Notes under the pieces: generated by a model
Seen by the model: the letters and a program-made list of their open reading frames with translations, nothing else
What the model was told of the DNA's origin: nothing
Database searches by the model: none
Made by a program: the position numbers and the translations under genes
Part shown: positions 54,860 through 64,000 of the stretch, piece by piece
Numbering within the stretch: the stretch's first letter is position 1
Layout of the letters: each line of letters opens with the position of its first letter
Assembly: GCA_024741835.1 (NCBI GenBank)
Contig: JAENRP010000028.1
Coordinates: forward strand, 159,047 to 223,046
Source of the DNA: Diplocarpon mali
Taxonomy: Eukaryota > Ascomycota > Leotiomycetes > Helotiales > Drepanopezizaceae
Direction: 5' to 3'
Length of the DNA stretch: 64,000 bases

Positions 54860-57760
54860 TCGAACAGTTAGGCCAGCCCTGCACCGGTCTCCGAGCTGTG
54901 CTCTTGGGGGAGTCGTGGGGACGATAAAAGACGTGCTACGACGAGATGGCACAGGTCCTCGTCCGGGGCTCCGCGAGGAGGCACCACGGCAGACGGGTCG
55001 AGATCTGGAGGACCCGATGAGCACTTGCTGGAGAGCACCATCGCAGGAGTCACCCTCCCGAGCCCTCCGACTCGACAGGCATACTGCGGCAGCCGGCGAG
55101 GATCGGTGCTGTTTCGGCGAATGGTCGGCAATTTGGTGATCGGGCCAGACTCCGCAGCAGCTTTCCCGGGCCTGCGGCATGCTCTGCTACAGGAGAGGCC
55201 CCTGACGATCACCGACGCGCATCTGATGCTGGCACGCCGGTTGCCGGATTTTCTCCACGCTCGACTATGACGCCACGCGAGCCAGGTTCTTGGAGCTGAG
55301 GAGGTCCACCGGCGGGGGGAAGGATAGGTGCTCGCAGCTCCGCGGCGAGGAAGTGGCCCACGGCTTCGTGCCTGTAGCAATACATGACGGACCCGGAACA
55401 CCAGCCCCATAGCCTTGCGTGCTGTGCTGGTGCAGGGGGCCAGCACGGAACAGCTACTCCCGGCATCCAGCGAGTGACCGACCGTCCATCGCTTGTCTGC
55501 GTACGAACTGGCACTGGCTGACATCGAGGTGGAATTCCCAGAGCCGGCCTGACCTGTTCAACGACGAGACCAGGGCGAGCATTCACGGCAGACCGGAGTC
55601 TCTCCAGACCAGAGCTCTGGAGGATGCCGCCTCGCACGGCTTCAGAGATGACCAGGTTATCCACACTGCCACGAGCATGAGATACGTTGGCAGTGCTACG
55701 GCACTGGCAGATCCAAAGCCTGCGGACGGGGACTCTAGAGCTGCCTCGAGGAGACGACACATGCGAGTTCGCTCTCCCCCGCATCGAAGGATCTAGGTCG
55801 ACGATGTCCGCGTTCGCAAAGTCGGGCAGAGCCTCGGCATACAGACGTCTAATCCCTTCTAGGAGCTGATGGGCTCGTAATCCCTGCCCGTCTTGGGAAT
55901 GACGAGGCTGCAAGCACGAGAGGTTTACGAAGTATCTCGCTTCAACAGACTGGCTGGACCGATTACCCCCATCTTCCACCTCGAAAATCGGCCCGTCTCC
56001 CCGGACCCGCCATGATGATCGACTCGACCCAGCAGTATTTGCCGACCCCCGCATGCGAAGCAGCCATAACGAGACAGCACGCGAGTGTTGATCTGCTGGA
56101 AGGTCTCCCGGCCGATCCGCAACCCTGGTTCACGAGCATTGCCGAGCAGACGGTACGGCCGCCATCTCTACCATTATCAACGTGCGGCTCGAGCTCCTCC
56201 CACGACTGCCGCTCGGTGGCCATCGTACCTCACGTCCCGGGTCATGTTCGCTCCGTGGCTACGCGATCGCGTATCAGACGATGCTACTTAGTCCATGGCG
56301 AAATAATCTGAGGTTTTCTGTCTGTGCGCTATACTAGAACTCTCTTTTGTGCAGGGGTTTCGATAGGGGGTAATTGAAGCTTAGGAATCAATAACAGTTG
56401 AGATAATTAGATATTTGATTAGGGAAATGCCAAATAGATGTAAAGCAGTGATTGACGCAAAAGGTAGCTATATAAAATATTAAAGAATTTAATAAAAGCA
56501 GTATTGCCAAGAATCTAGTGTGCACAGACAGGGAACCTCAGATTATTACGCCCTGTACGAAGTACATCCAGGCCCCTGGGACCCGGCGACGTGCTGCTCT
56601 CGAACATCCTGTCTCAGGATGCACGCACTTGTCCGACCGGGAGCCACCCACCCCGCCTTGACGAGACCCTGCTCTCTGTGATCACGCGGACATGAGCGGG
56701 ATCGCGGCTGGATATGCTGCTTGACTCTCTACCGAGCTCTGGCAGGAAGACGCTGCGGTGCAACCATCCAAGATGGTCTGAGAAGGGTGTTTGATGAAGC
56801 TCTCACGCTCGTGTCGACATTTCCCTAGATGCCGGCCATAGAGACCCGAGGTGTACTCCTCGATCATAGCGGACAGGGGTCCGACGCCTCTCTTGATCGT
56901 AGATGGCAGCCTTCAAATCCGCAGGATCATCTCTCGAGGTACGAGTCCCACCACATCTCCGGTACCAGGCTCGCCGTGCAGGAGATTCACAACACTAGCT
57001 CCTGAAGGGCTCAGGACGCGGCTCGAGGTTCAGCCGCTCGATCGACGTCCTGAACGAGACGGGCTCGGCACGGTTCGGCTTTGCTGGAACCGGACCCGAG
57101 CCCTTCACCAACCTGGACGCACACTCGCAATCATATACAGCGGCATCGTGCCCGGTCCACGAACCATGGTCTCCTCCGACATCCCGCTGAACCGTCTCCT
57201 ATACCCATCGGCGCTTTCTGCCCGCCAAACAAGTTGCCGTCTCCTCCGCCCACGCAGCCACTTTCGGATTCAACGTGGAGACTTCTCAGCGCACCATCGA
57301 TCTCGTCTTCAAAGCTCTAGGCCGCCGCTGCAAGCCAGGGGCTCAAGAACAAACGTCGGCTATGGCTATGGCGGCACGGACGGATCCGGCTACTACGAGA
57401 CCATCGCCGGCGAGCCGGCGCAAGACGGCGTGCCTTCGCAAGCCACCACCAGGATGGCGGATCCCGAAGTCTTGGAGAAGGTACCCGGTCTTCCGCAAGG
57501 GAGGTGGCGGTGCGGGCGGAAACAGAGACCGTGGCGTCCGTGGCGTGGAGATCCGCCGGCCATCACGAGTCGGTGACTGAGTGAGGGGAGAGTCACCGCA
57601 CCTTGCAGCGTGGCTGTGGGAGGCGCAGGTAAGCGGGTGTCAGCTTATGGAACGATTCGCTGAGGACTAACAGTCTGGATGAAGGCGTTGGTCGTGATGA
57701 GCGCAGGAGACCGGGCTGGCACCTGAGGAGGTGGTTATGGAGTGGAGGGCCGGGAGAGAT
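54860..57760 (+). pseudogene. 5-oxoprolinase / hydantoinase A-B fusion, 5'-truncated and decayed
   Basis: Motifs of ATP-dependent 5-oxoprolinase appear in order but hop between frames. They are GLRAVL and KTCYDEMA (54890-54945), LESTIAGVTLPSP (55027), GNLVIGPDSAAAFPG (55128), TITDAHLMLARRLPDF (55205), EEVAHGFVPVA (55350), NLACCAGAGGQHG-like (55410-55450), MRYVGSATALAD (55679), MMIDSTQQYLPTPACEAAIT (56012), FTSIAEQT and PHVPGHV from the start of the HydB half (56132-56245), GPGDVLLSN (56570), ELWQEDAAV (56735), RFGFAGTGPEPF (57071), SSDIPLNRLLYP (57175), FNVETSQRTIDLVFKALG (57272), YGYGGTDGSGYYETIAGEP (57361), RYPVFRKGGGGAGGNRDRG (57480), and GDRA-GGGYG near 57710-57740. Intact enzymes are about 1270 aa and cleave 5-oxoproline to glutamate in the glutathione cycle. 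The first ~300 residues are missing, and stops and frameshifts occur throughout. Confidence 0.88.
56310..56545. other. AT-rich segment inserted in the oxoprolinase remnant
   Basis: Sequence here switches abruptly from GC-rich to strongly AT-rich (runs such as TATATAAAATATTAAAGAATTTAATAA, positions 56470-56497) and back. It falls between the HydB start motif (PHVPGHV region) and GPGDVLLSN, which are normally only about 30 residues apart. No terminal repeats were recognised. Confidence 0.6.
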
Positions 57761-58623
57761 TGCGGATGGGTCAACGTCGAGGGTTTGTTGTCGAGGCTTT
57801 GGGTAGGAGCGCCTGAAGCTGGCCCAGGTCGCTGAGCACCGAGCTCCCGCTGGGTATCAGAGGCGATATCTTCGAGGTGTCCCTTCTCAGATTCGGTACT
57901 CGCCGCTGCTGCGACATTCCGCACCGACCCGTGGTAGCATCGACCACGCGCTAGGCAGAGATATTCAGCCATGACCGATCCGGCCGCCTGGAGACGTTTG
58001 AGGTACCTGGGAAAGACAGCGTTGGAGCCCATCCGTTCGCCATTATCGGAGGCTAAACATGCCAGGAGATCCAAGGGACCGCGAATTTTGAGGCCGACAG
58101 GGACAGTCGAAGACCTTCCAACCCAGCCCTGAAATTCGTACTTCGTCGCCGGCCAACGACTACTGGCCAACTGTCAAGGGGCTCAGGTGCGCTTGCAGCT
58201 TTGCATACGCTTTCGGGTGGTGCTCGTACCGCGGCGCGTCGATCCAGGCCGCTACAGGAGTGCTGTATCCGCGTGGGCTCTATAACGACTAAGCAGCAGC
58301 AGCTGTACAGGTGAGAAAGTCTTCTGGCCTGGCTCAGGCTACGTGCCGTACCGTACTCCACTACGGCTCCCAATACTGGAAGAGTATACTTTCATGCGTT
58401 TGATCGGCCTACGACGAGGTAGTGTACAGTGTGGAAAATGGCAGCAGAAAATGCCCCCCCCCCCAGCCATGATTCATGTGTGATCGGATTTCTAAAATCA
58501 ACTGTGCTCGGCTTCGTCTGGACCCCTCAAGGTCCTCATCGCCTTGCCGCCAGTGCAACGCTTGAATGACAGTCAGGCATCTCCAACCACCTTCGAACCC
58601 AAGCAGCCCCGACGCGGCCCTTC
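57761..58623. other. Intergenic, no gene seen
   Basis: Between the oxoprolinase remnant and the small cysteine-rich gene. A C-run lies at about 58456-58464. Open frames on the minus strand (58170-57667, 58373-58053) show no domain. Confidence 0.45.
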
Positions 58624-58887
58624 CTATACGCAACAGACGTTGAATACGCACACGTCGTTGGGATCCTTGCCAAGGCATGAGGCGATGTTGTTATTGTCAG
58701 TTCCTGTGTCGCCGAGATCTTGGGCCAGTGATGCATCACAAGAATTATAGTCGCTCTTGCATAACTTTGACCCTTCAGAGGGTTGGAAGCAAGTCCCAAG
58801 AACCTTGATTCTGCTCCCTCCGCAGGCCATGGACACGGATGCCATGGCGAGGACGCCGGCCGTGGTGACGCAAGTGAAGAATCGCAT
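58624..58887 (-). CDS. Small secreted cysteine-rich protein (87 aa)
   Basis: Single-exon 264-base frame. Residues 1-22 form a classic signal peptide (MRFFTCVTTAGVLAMASVSMA). The mature chain of about 65 residues has eight cysteines (CGG, TCF, LCK, SCD, SCL, VCV and a terminal CC), consistent with four disulfides, and ends CVFNVCCV. There is no recognisable family, but size, signal peptide and Cys spacing match fungal effector- or antimicrobial-type secreted proteins. Its isolated position in repeat-rich, gene-poor DNA, 0.9 kb past a decayed gene, also fits an effector candidate. An alternative is a chance frame, but the coincidence of signal peptide and paired cysteines makes that unlikely. 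Expression evidence would settle it. Confidence 0.68.
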   Translation of the reverse strand: MRFFTCVTTAGVLAMASVSMACGGSRIKVLGTCFQPSEGSKLCKSDYNSCDASLAQDLGDTGTDNNNIASCLGKDPNDVCVFNVCCV

Positions 58888-59539
58888 CTCGAGGTTGAGG
58901 TCGAAGTCAGGCTGGTGTGTTTTTGTCGGGGAGAGAGATCAAATAATTGTTTGCTAAGTAGGGTCGTATCAAATGATTATGGAAAGTAGCGGTAGATAGC
59001 CCCTCTAGCGTGGGCGAGAGTACCTAGTTATATACTTGAACGCAGGCTAAGCGGATATTATATTACTCTGTCACAGGCTAGATCAATCACTATTATAGTG
59101 TTAACTTGTGGGGGGGGATAGCGGGGTGGCATGTTTTGCATATATAGGAAGCCTCTTCGAAGTGCGGCGTAGTCAATTCTCGAGGGTTGTGTATGCTCAC
59201 TACTTTCAGCGGGCTAGCGGGCTGCAAGTGTGGACCTTTTGCTTCCCTGGGGCAGGTGAGCTCTCTTGGCTGGTCAACATGCGCGAAACAAGGTACCTAT
59301 GCCCACATTTGCAGCACCCCGAGAAGAGGAAGCAGAGCAGAGCAGCGCGTTTGCAAGGTCGGTGTAGGCATGCTCGGAGTCGAATAGCTGCAAAACTGTC
59401 CGATGCGTGGTCTACTACCTGCGGAAGCGGAAAACACCAAGATGACAGTCTCTAGTTTTGAGCTTTGAAGGGCCAGGCTCGCTCTCGGAAATGGTAGACC
59501 CCCTGCTTCCTTTTCTTGGTAGAGATATTCATGGATATA

Positions 59540-59612
59540 CGCGGATATATATAGATGTTCACGAGTATATATAGATGTTCACGTGTATGTATATGTACGG
59601 AGATATATATAG
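59540..59612. repeat. Short TA-rich direct repeats
   Basis: The unit ATATATAGATGTTCACG(A/T)GTAT occurs twice in a row (59547 and 59568), flanked by further GATATATATAG copies. It looks like a small degenerating minisatellite. Confidence 0.75.
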
Positions 59613-60069
59613 CCATGTATCAACCGCTGCCGGCTGCGATGAAACAGCAGGGGCGCGTATGGGCGGGCGCGCTCGGATCCGGCGCTCGGGACGGTCTTGA
59701 CGGGTTTCGGGTTTGTGTTCGATGGGCCTGATGGATCGGATGATTCGAGGTCGGGTTGCAGCGAGCCGCGGGTAGAGCAGTGTCGGAGGTGCACATTGGC
59801 ATATCTGTCTCTGCGGAATCGTGTCGCGGGGTCGCAGGGCTCTCTGCTGGTCGGGGGGCGCTCTTCTCGCGGGTCGCATCACGATACTTCCTTGGCCGAG
59901 TGCGCAGCCTCGTAGCCTTGGAAGAGTCTCTTCGGATGCAGTCGGTAGGACGGGTTACGACCAATAGCCGCCGCCGACTAGTAAGACGCTGGGAAATAAT
60001 CAAGGAGAGAGCGGCAGTCGGCGAGAAGGGCTTGGTCGCAGAGTGGGGAGCCCTATCGCGACTCTGTCT

Positions 60070-60203
60070 TTCGAGGCAACTCTTCGAGGCAACTCTTCGA
60101 GGCAACTCTTCGAGGCAACTCTTCGAGGCAACTCTTCGAGGCAACTCTTCGAGGCAACTCTTCGAGGAGATACTCCGGGGAGATACTCCGAGGAGATACT
60201 CGC
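60070..60203. repeat. 13-bp minisatellite, unit CGAGGCAACTCTT, grading into a 14-bp variant array
   Basis: Seven essentially perfect copies of the 13-base unit run from 60070 to about 60164. Then three copies of a related CGAGGAGATACTC/GGGGAGATACTC unit run to 60203. The perfection of the first block indicates recent expansion. Because 13 is not a multiple of three, the array yields the same 13-residue peptide repeat in all frames, producing spurious long frames. Confidence 0.92.
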
Positions 60204-60954
60204 CTCTGACCTAGAGAGAGCAGCCATCGACCGAGGGACGGGTTCGACTCACATCGAAGAAATCAGGGTCCCTGGTAGGTATGATGGTTTAGCTCTTGAA
60301 TCCAAGGAAGTGTTTGTACTGGTACCTCCTGGTGCTTGGTACGACTGCAGCCTGTTCCGCTCGTGCTTGGTGGTTTCGAAGTCGTGTAGCATCTTGAGGG
60401 CAAGGAAGCAGACGAAGAAAGGCAGAATTCACATGCCCTTGGCAGATGCTCGGCTCCATCCGAGATGCTACCCCATACTCGGCTGTTCCTCGGCCCGAGA
60501 TAACCATCACGTGGCTCTGGTCGGGGCGCCAGCTGGGCTCGCGGCTCTGCGAGCAGCTATACATCAAGCGCTTCGACCGGACGCCTCTCTCGGTCAGTTG
60601 GACGCCTCGGCGGGAGAGAAGTCTCTGCTCGCCACGGAAAGTATACATCCTCCGCTCGCATATCTATTCCCTCCGCTCGCGCGTTCGCGGTCACTCGGCA
60701 GCCGCACCAGAGAAGATCGCAACCACGCCTGTTCTGACCGGCCAGACCGTCGTCATTGCTAGCACAGCTCCAGGGCCACGTGATGGTGGGGTCAGGTGTC
60801 TTTGATCACCCATGGCACAGCTGCGACGGGCGCCTTCTCACGGCTCCCGACGTCGGCGGAGGGAAGTGCGTGACGTCGAGTCGTCGCCTGCTTATGTAAG
60901 TGCTGTCGTGTCACAGGAAGAACCTCTGCGTTTGATCATCCCAGCTCTACTTTA

Positions 60955-61020
60955 GCTCCTCTCCATCTCCTCTCCATCTCCTCTCCATCTCCTCCCATCT
61001 CCTCTCCATCTCTTCCTCCA
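60955..61020. repeat. Pyrimidine minisatellite, unit CTCTCCATCTCC
   Basis: About five copies of the 12-base unit, the fourth shortened by one or two bases. On the other strand it forms a GGAGATGGAGAG purine tract. Confidence 0.88.
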
Positions 61021-61958
61021 GCTCTTCGCCAACTCTCCTCCGACTCCCCTCCAACTCACAGTCGACTGCATTCCGGGCTTCGAAAAAACGATCTCCGACT
61101 TCCAGACCACTGCCGCACGCACCCTAGCCCTCGCCGCCCCCGGATGTCCAACATGTGACGGCATCTCAGCACACATCTCCTCTACCACTCCTCCAAAGAC
61201 GGGGCATCTACTGGGCAGATGAGCATCCAGTCTCTCGGCACTCGACTCGGGGCGCATTCCAGAGCATCTGAAGCGCTATGCACGCGGACATCGGGAGACA
61301 TACTAAATAACGATCGCCCCCCAAATTCCCCCAGGGATCCACGGCGCTGCCTCGATCTGCCCCAGTTGGACCAGGCGAGCACGGCGCTGGCGTCGTGAGG
61401 GCGTCAATGACAACCCGATCGAGCTTGCTCGCCCGGCAGGATGCCAACATCGCCGCCGAGGATAGAGAGCCTCGCGGGTGACAGGTCAGCATCGAGGCCG
61501 TCCGCACAGAGCTCGCCATTTCGAAGGCGAGCGGGGACGCCAGACACGAGGAGCTCTCGATCTTACGAGCCGGTAACACGGCAAAAAACACCCCGCTTGG
61601 GGAGGTGCGGGCGCGCGTCAGCCTTGGTCTGACGCCGTTGATTCTATGCACGCTACACTCGCTTGGCTTGTTGACTGGGCCCCCCCCCCCTTTTTTTTTT
61701 ACCGCGCGCGGGCCGCACCCCACGATGGGAATCGGAGACCACAGGTGATAAGCTCGACAAAGGTGAGTCCAACCGGGCACATCCATGTCTATTGCGGGGG
61801 GGTAGCAGTCAGGGTGGTATCCAGAGCTCACGTGGAAGTTTGAAGTCAGTTAGTTTGAGAAGATATGTACATGCAACTCTTTTCGACGCATCACCCATCT
61901 CTCGCAGAAGCCCCCACCTGCCTTGGATCCCGTGGCCCAGCACTGTCGAACCTCGAAC

Positions 61959-64000
61959 CTATTCCAACGCGCCCTCCAGCACCAGGTCCCTCGAGCTCCG
62001 GCCCACAAAGACCTTCTTCGGATGCGGACTCACGACCCAATTCTGGCTCACGGTATCCCAGTTCGAGAGATCCCGCCGCGTGAGCTTGACCTCAAAGGTG
62101 GCGCTCTGACCGGGGGCGATGAGCAGGTCATCGAAGCCGCGGAGGGCGGTGACGGGGTCGTTGGGCCCGCCAAGGGAGATGTACTGTCGCTGTTAGCAGC
62201 CACTCGGGCCGGGGATGCGAGGGACTCACCAGCTGCGCAATCTCGGTCCCCTCCACCTCGCCGGTGTTCGTGACCGTGGCCTGCACGGTGTACAGCACAT
62301 CGTACAGCTTCGCGTTGCCCCCGGGGCTGCCGCCGGCCGCGAGCTTCGGCTGCGGCGTGCCGTCGCGGCTACCCTGCGGCCAGCTCGCGTTGTCGCCATT
62401 GCGCGGCGCGGGGCCCGAGAGGTATGGGTACACGTAGAGCTTCACGGCGTGGAAGCCCGGCGGAAACGCAGCGCTCGTCTCGTTGAAGTCGATCTCGCCA
62501 AACGTCGGCGCCGCGGTCGTCATGCCGGTGTTCGGCTCGTAGGATCCGGCGTACGATTTGGTGATGACGAGGTCTGAGTACTCGAACGTGGTGTACGAGA
62601 GCCCAAAGCCAAACTCGTACGAGGGCTCGATGGCCTGCTTGTCGAAGTGGCGGTAGTCGATGAACACGCCTTCTCGGTAGTTTACCTGTGGCCGGGGGGA
62701 GGGGGGCGTGTAGTAGACGTCGGTCCCCCAGTCCTCACGCTTCTTGCCCCACGTGAAGACGCTCTTGGCACTGGGGTTGCGTTTCCCGTACAAGATGTCC
62801 GTGATGGCGTTTCCGGACTCCTGGCCGGGGAGACCAGCCCACAGCAGAGCCGTGATGTTTGGGTGCTGCTTGAACTTCTCGACGAGCACCGCGCCGACCG
62901 TGTGCAGAACGACAATGGTGTTGGGGTGGATCGACGCGACGTGCTCGATCAAGGCGTCGCCGTTGGCCCAGAGCGTGAGGTTATTCCTGGGCGTGTTAGC
63001 GATCGTCTCCCCGTCTCCCTGGATCATCACCAACCTGTCTCCCTGGTTGCCGTCTACGTTCAGGTAGCCCTCCCCGGAGTTCGCATTCGCAAAGACGATG
63101 ACCGCGTCGGTGCCAATGGTCGCGTTGGTGACGGCAGCGAAGTCGTAGTTGCTGCTCACGTTGACGTACCGGGTGCCGTCTGCAGCCGCCTGCGCCTTGA
63201 GCGCCGTGTTGGGGGAGATCAGATAGGGGAAGTCCGCGACGCCAGATCCCCACCCCACGGCCAGCGTGCCTATGTTGCAGCCCTTTTCAGGGCAGGAGTT
63301 GGGTCCCCCCGGGTTGTCGTGCGCATCGTCTCCAATGACGGCTATGCTCTTGGGCTTGCTAAGAGGCAGAGCGCCGTTGTTCTTGAGCAGGACGGTCGAG
63401 GCGCCGCCGATCTCACGGATCAGGTTCGCGTGGTCGGCCTGGACGTTGACGTGGTAGTTGATCTGCTGGTAGCCCTCGCTTGCTTGCGGGTGGAGATAGC
63501 CAAAGGTCTGGTTAGACCAGGCGTTGAAGTTGACAGGGACCCGCGCGGTGTCCCGGCCGACCTTGTAGTAGGCGGACATGATGCGGGTGACCATGTCGTC
63601 GAGGCGCCATTGGGGGACGGTGCCGTTGAGGACGGCGGCTGTGAGGTTGGCTCCCCAGTACGAGTTGCCGGAGGCGAGGCCTTGATCACCGGCCATCGTC
63701 ATGTCAAGGCCTGCGAGGGCGGATGCGACGCCGCTGTGTTGGGACCACCAGTCGCTGACGACTGTGTAGGGTCAGCCTTGACCTACGGCCTAGGGACGCA
63801 ACATACCGAATCCCTGGAAGTCGAGCTCGTTCTTGAGCAGGTAGTTCAGCGTCCAGCTGTTCTGTGATCCATAGGAGTTGTTGATCTGGACGGAGTCAGC
63901 ATCTGGAGCTGAAAGTGGATCGCTGGGCGGGGAACCTGATTGTATGAGCACATCACAGAGCCGACACCCGCGCGGACAGCATCTGCAAAGGGCCTTGCGG
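61959..64000 (-). CDS. GH3 family beta-glucosidase, 5' end beyond window
   Basis: Exons on the minus strand: 64000-63936 (open), 63885-63807, 63761-62230 and 62183-61959. The visible N-terminal piece reads VGSVMCSYNQINNSYGSQNSW, then LLKNELDFQGFVVSDWW. This is the GH3 nucleophile block, with Asp in VSDWW, followed by SALAGLDMTMAGDQ. The alpha/beta sandwich domain has LIREIGGASTVLLKNNGALPL, KSIAVIGDDAHDNPGGPN, IVVLHTVGAVLVE, LLWAGLPGQESGNAITDILYG and FGFGLSYTTFEYSDL. The fibronectin-III-like end contains TVTNTGEVEGTEIAQL-YISLGG and LRGFDDLLIAPGQSATFEVKLTRRDLSNW before the stop at 61959. Multiple Asn-X-Ser/Thr sites suit secretion; the signal peptide would be outside the window. It hydrolyses terminal beta-D-glucose from cellobiose-type substrates outside the cell. 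It looks intact over the visible part. Confidence 0.93.

Larger units (their letters stand above)
58888..61958. other. Gene-poor 3-kb block rich in simple and tandem repeats
   Basis: This stretch contains AT-rich DNA (58930-59110), a repeated TATATATAGATGTTCACG motif at 59540-59600, the 13-bp minisatellite at 60070-60165, a pyrimidine minisatellite at 60955-61020, and a C-run/T-run at 61680-61700. Long open frames occur on both strands (for example 60043-60762 on plus) but are created by the repeats or by GC bias. No gene is claimed. Confidence 0.5.

Noticed and set aside
55209..56054. A 281-codon minus-strand frame
   Set aside because: Antisense to the oxoprolinase remnant, whose motifs all lie on the plus strand.
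60043..60762. A 239-codon frame with a 13-residue peptide repeat
   Set aside because: Produced by the 13-bp minisatellite, which is open in several frames on both strands.
62647..63867. A 406-codon plus-strand open frame
   Set aside because: It is antisense to the beta-glucosidase exons. The GC-rich third codon positions of the real gene create it, and it has no domain.

Overview
The window is nuclear DNA of a filamentous ascomycete (Pezizomycotina). Nearly every gene carries short 45-120 bp introns with GT(A/R)NGT donors and CT(A/G)AC branch sites, and the gene families are typical of this group. Closest matches in memory look Dothideomycete-like, but I cannot fix the class. Exon structures below were rebuilt by hand; for most genes the summed exon lengths divide exactly by three, which independently supports the junctions.

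Left edge (1-6.9 kb): a truncated conserved fungal protein, then a decayed heme-thiolate peroxidase gene and about 3.4 kb of gene-poor, low-complexity DNA.

Core block (6.9-41.2 kb): a dense run of mostly housekeeping genes. In order: a 1490-aa multi-pass membrane protein with a long disordered tail; mitochondrial succinate/fumarate carrier; twinfilin; Mediator MED22; tRNA pseudouridine synthase Pus1; TFIIE alpha; family X DNA polymerase (Pol4/lambda type); a MAPEG protein; a damaged MFS transporter; an MPP6/zinc-knuckle RNA-surveillance protein; complex I NDUFS6; CFIm25; a YjbQ-family protein; a 919-aa Gly/Trp-repeat protein; dephospho-CoA kinase; and a ketopantoate reductase-like protein. 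Divergent pairs share compact promoters (twinfilin/MED22, PUS1/TFA1, MPP6-like/NDUFS6, CAB5/PanE-like). Two of the last genes belong to pantothenate/CoA metabolism.

Right part (41.2-64 kb): sparse accessory DNA. It holds a small secreted cysteine protein, a cytochrome P450 with a 60-bp tandem duplication upstream, a Zn2Cys6 regulator, a heavily decayed and 5'-truncated 5-oxoprolinase, an 87-aa cysteine-rich secreted protein, several minisatellites, and the 3' part of a GH3 beta-glucosidase running off the right edge. There are two assembly gaps (N at 45278-45286 and 53864).

The most notable points are the Gly/Trp-repeat protein (possible Argonaute hook), three independent decayed metabolic or transport genes with identifiable lesions, and the large uncharacterised membrane protein with repeated Leu-Trp motifs.
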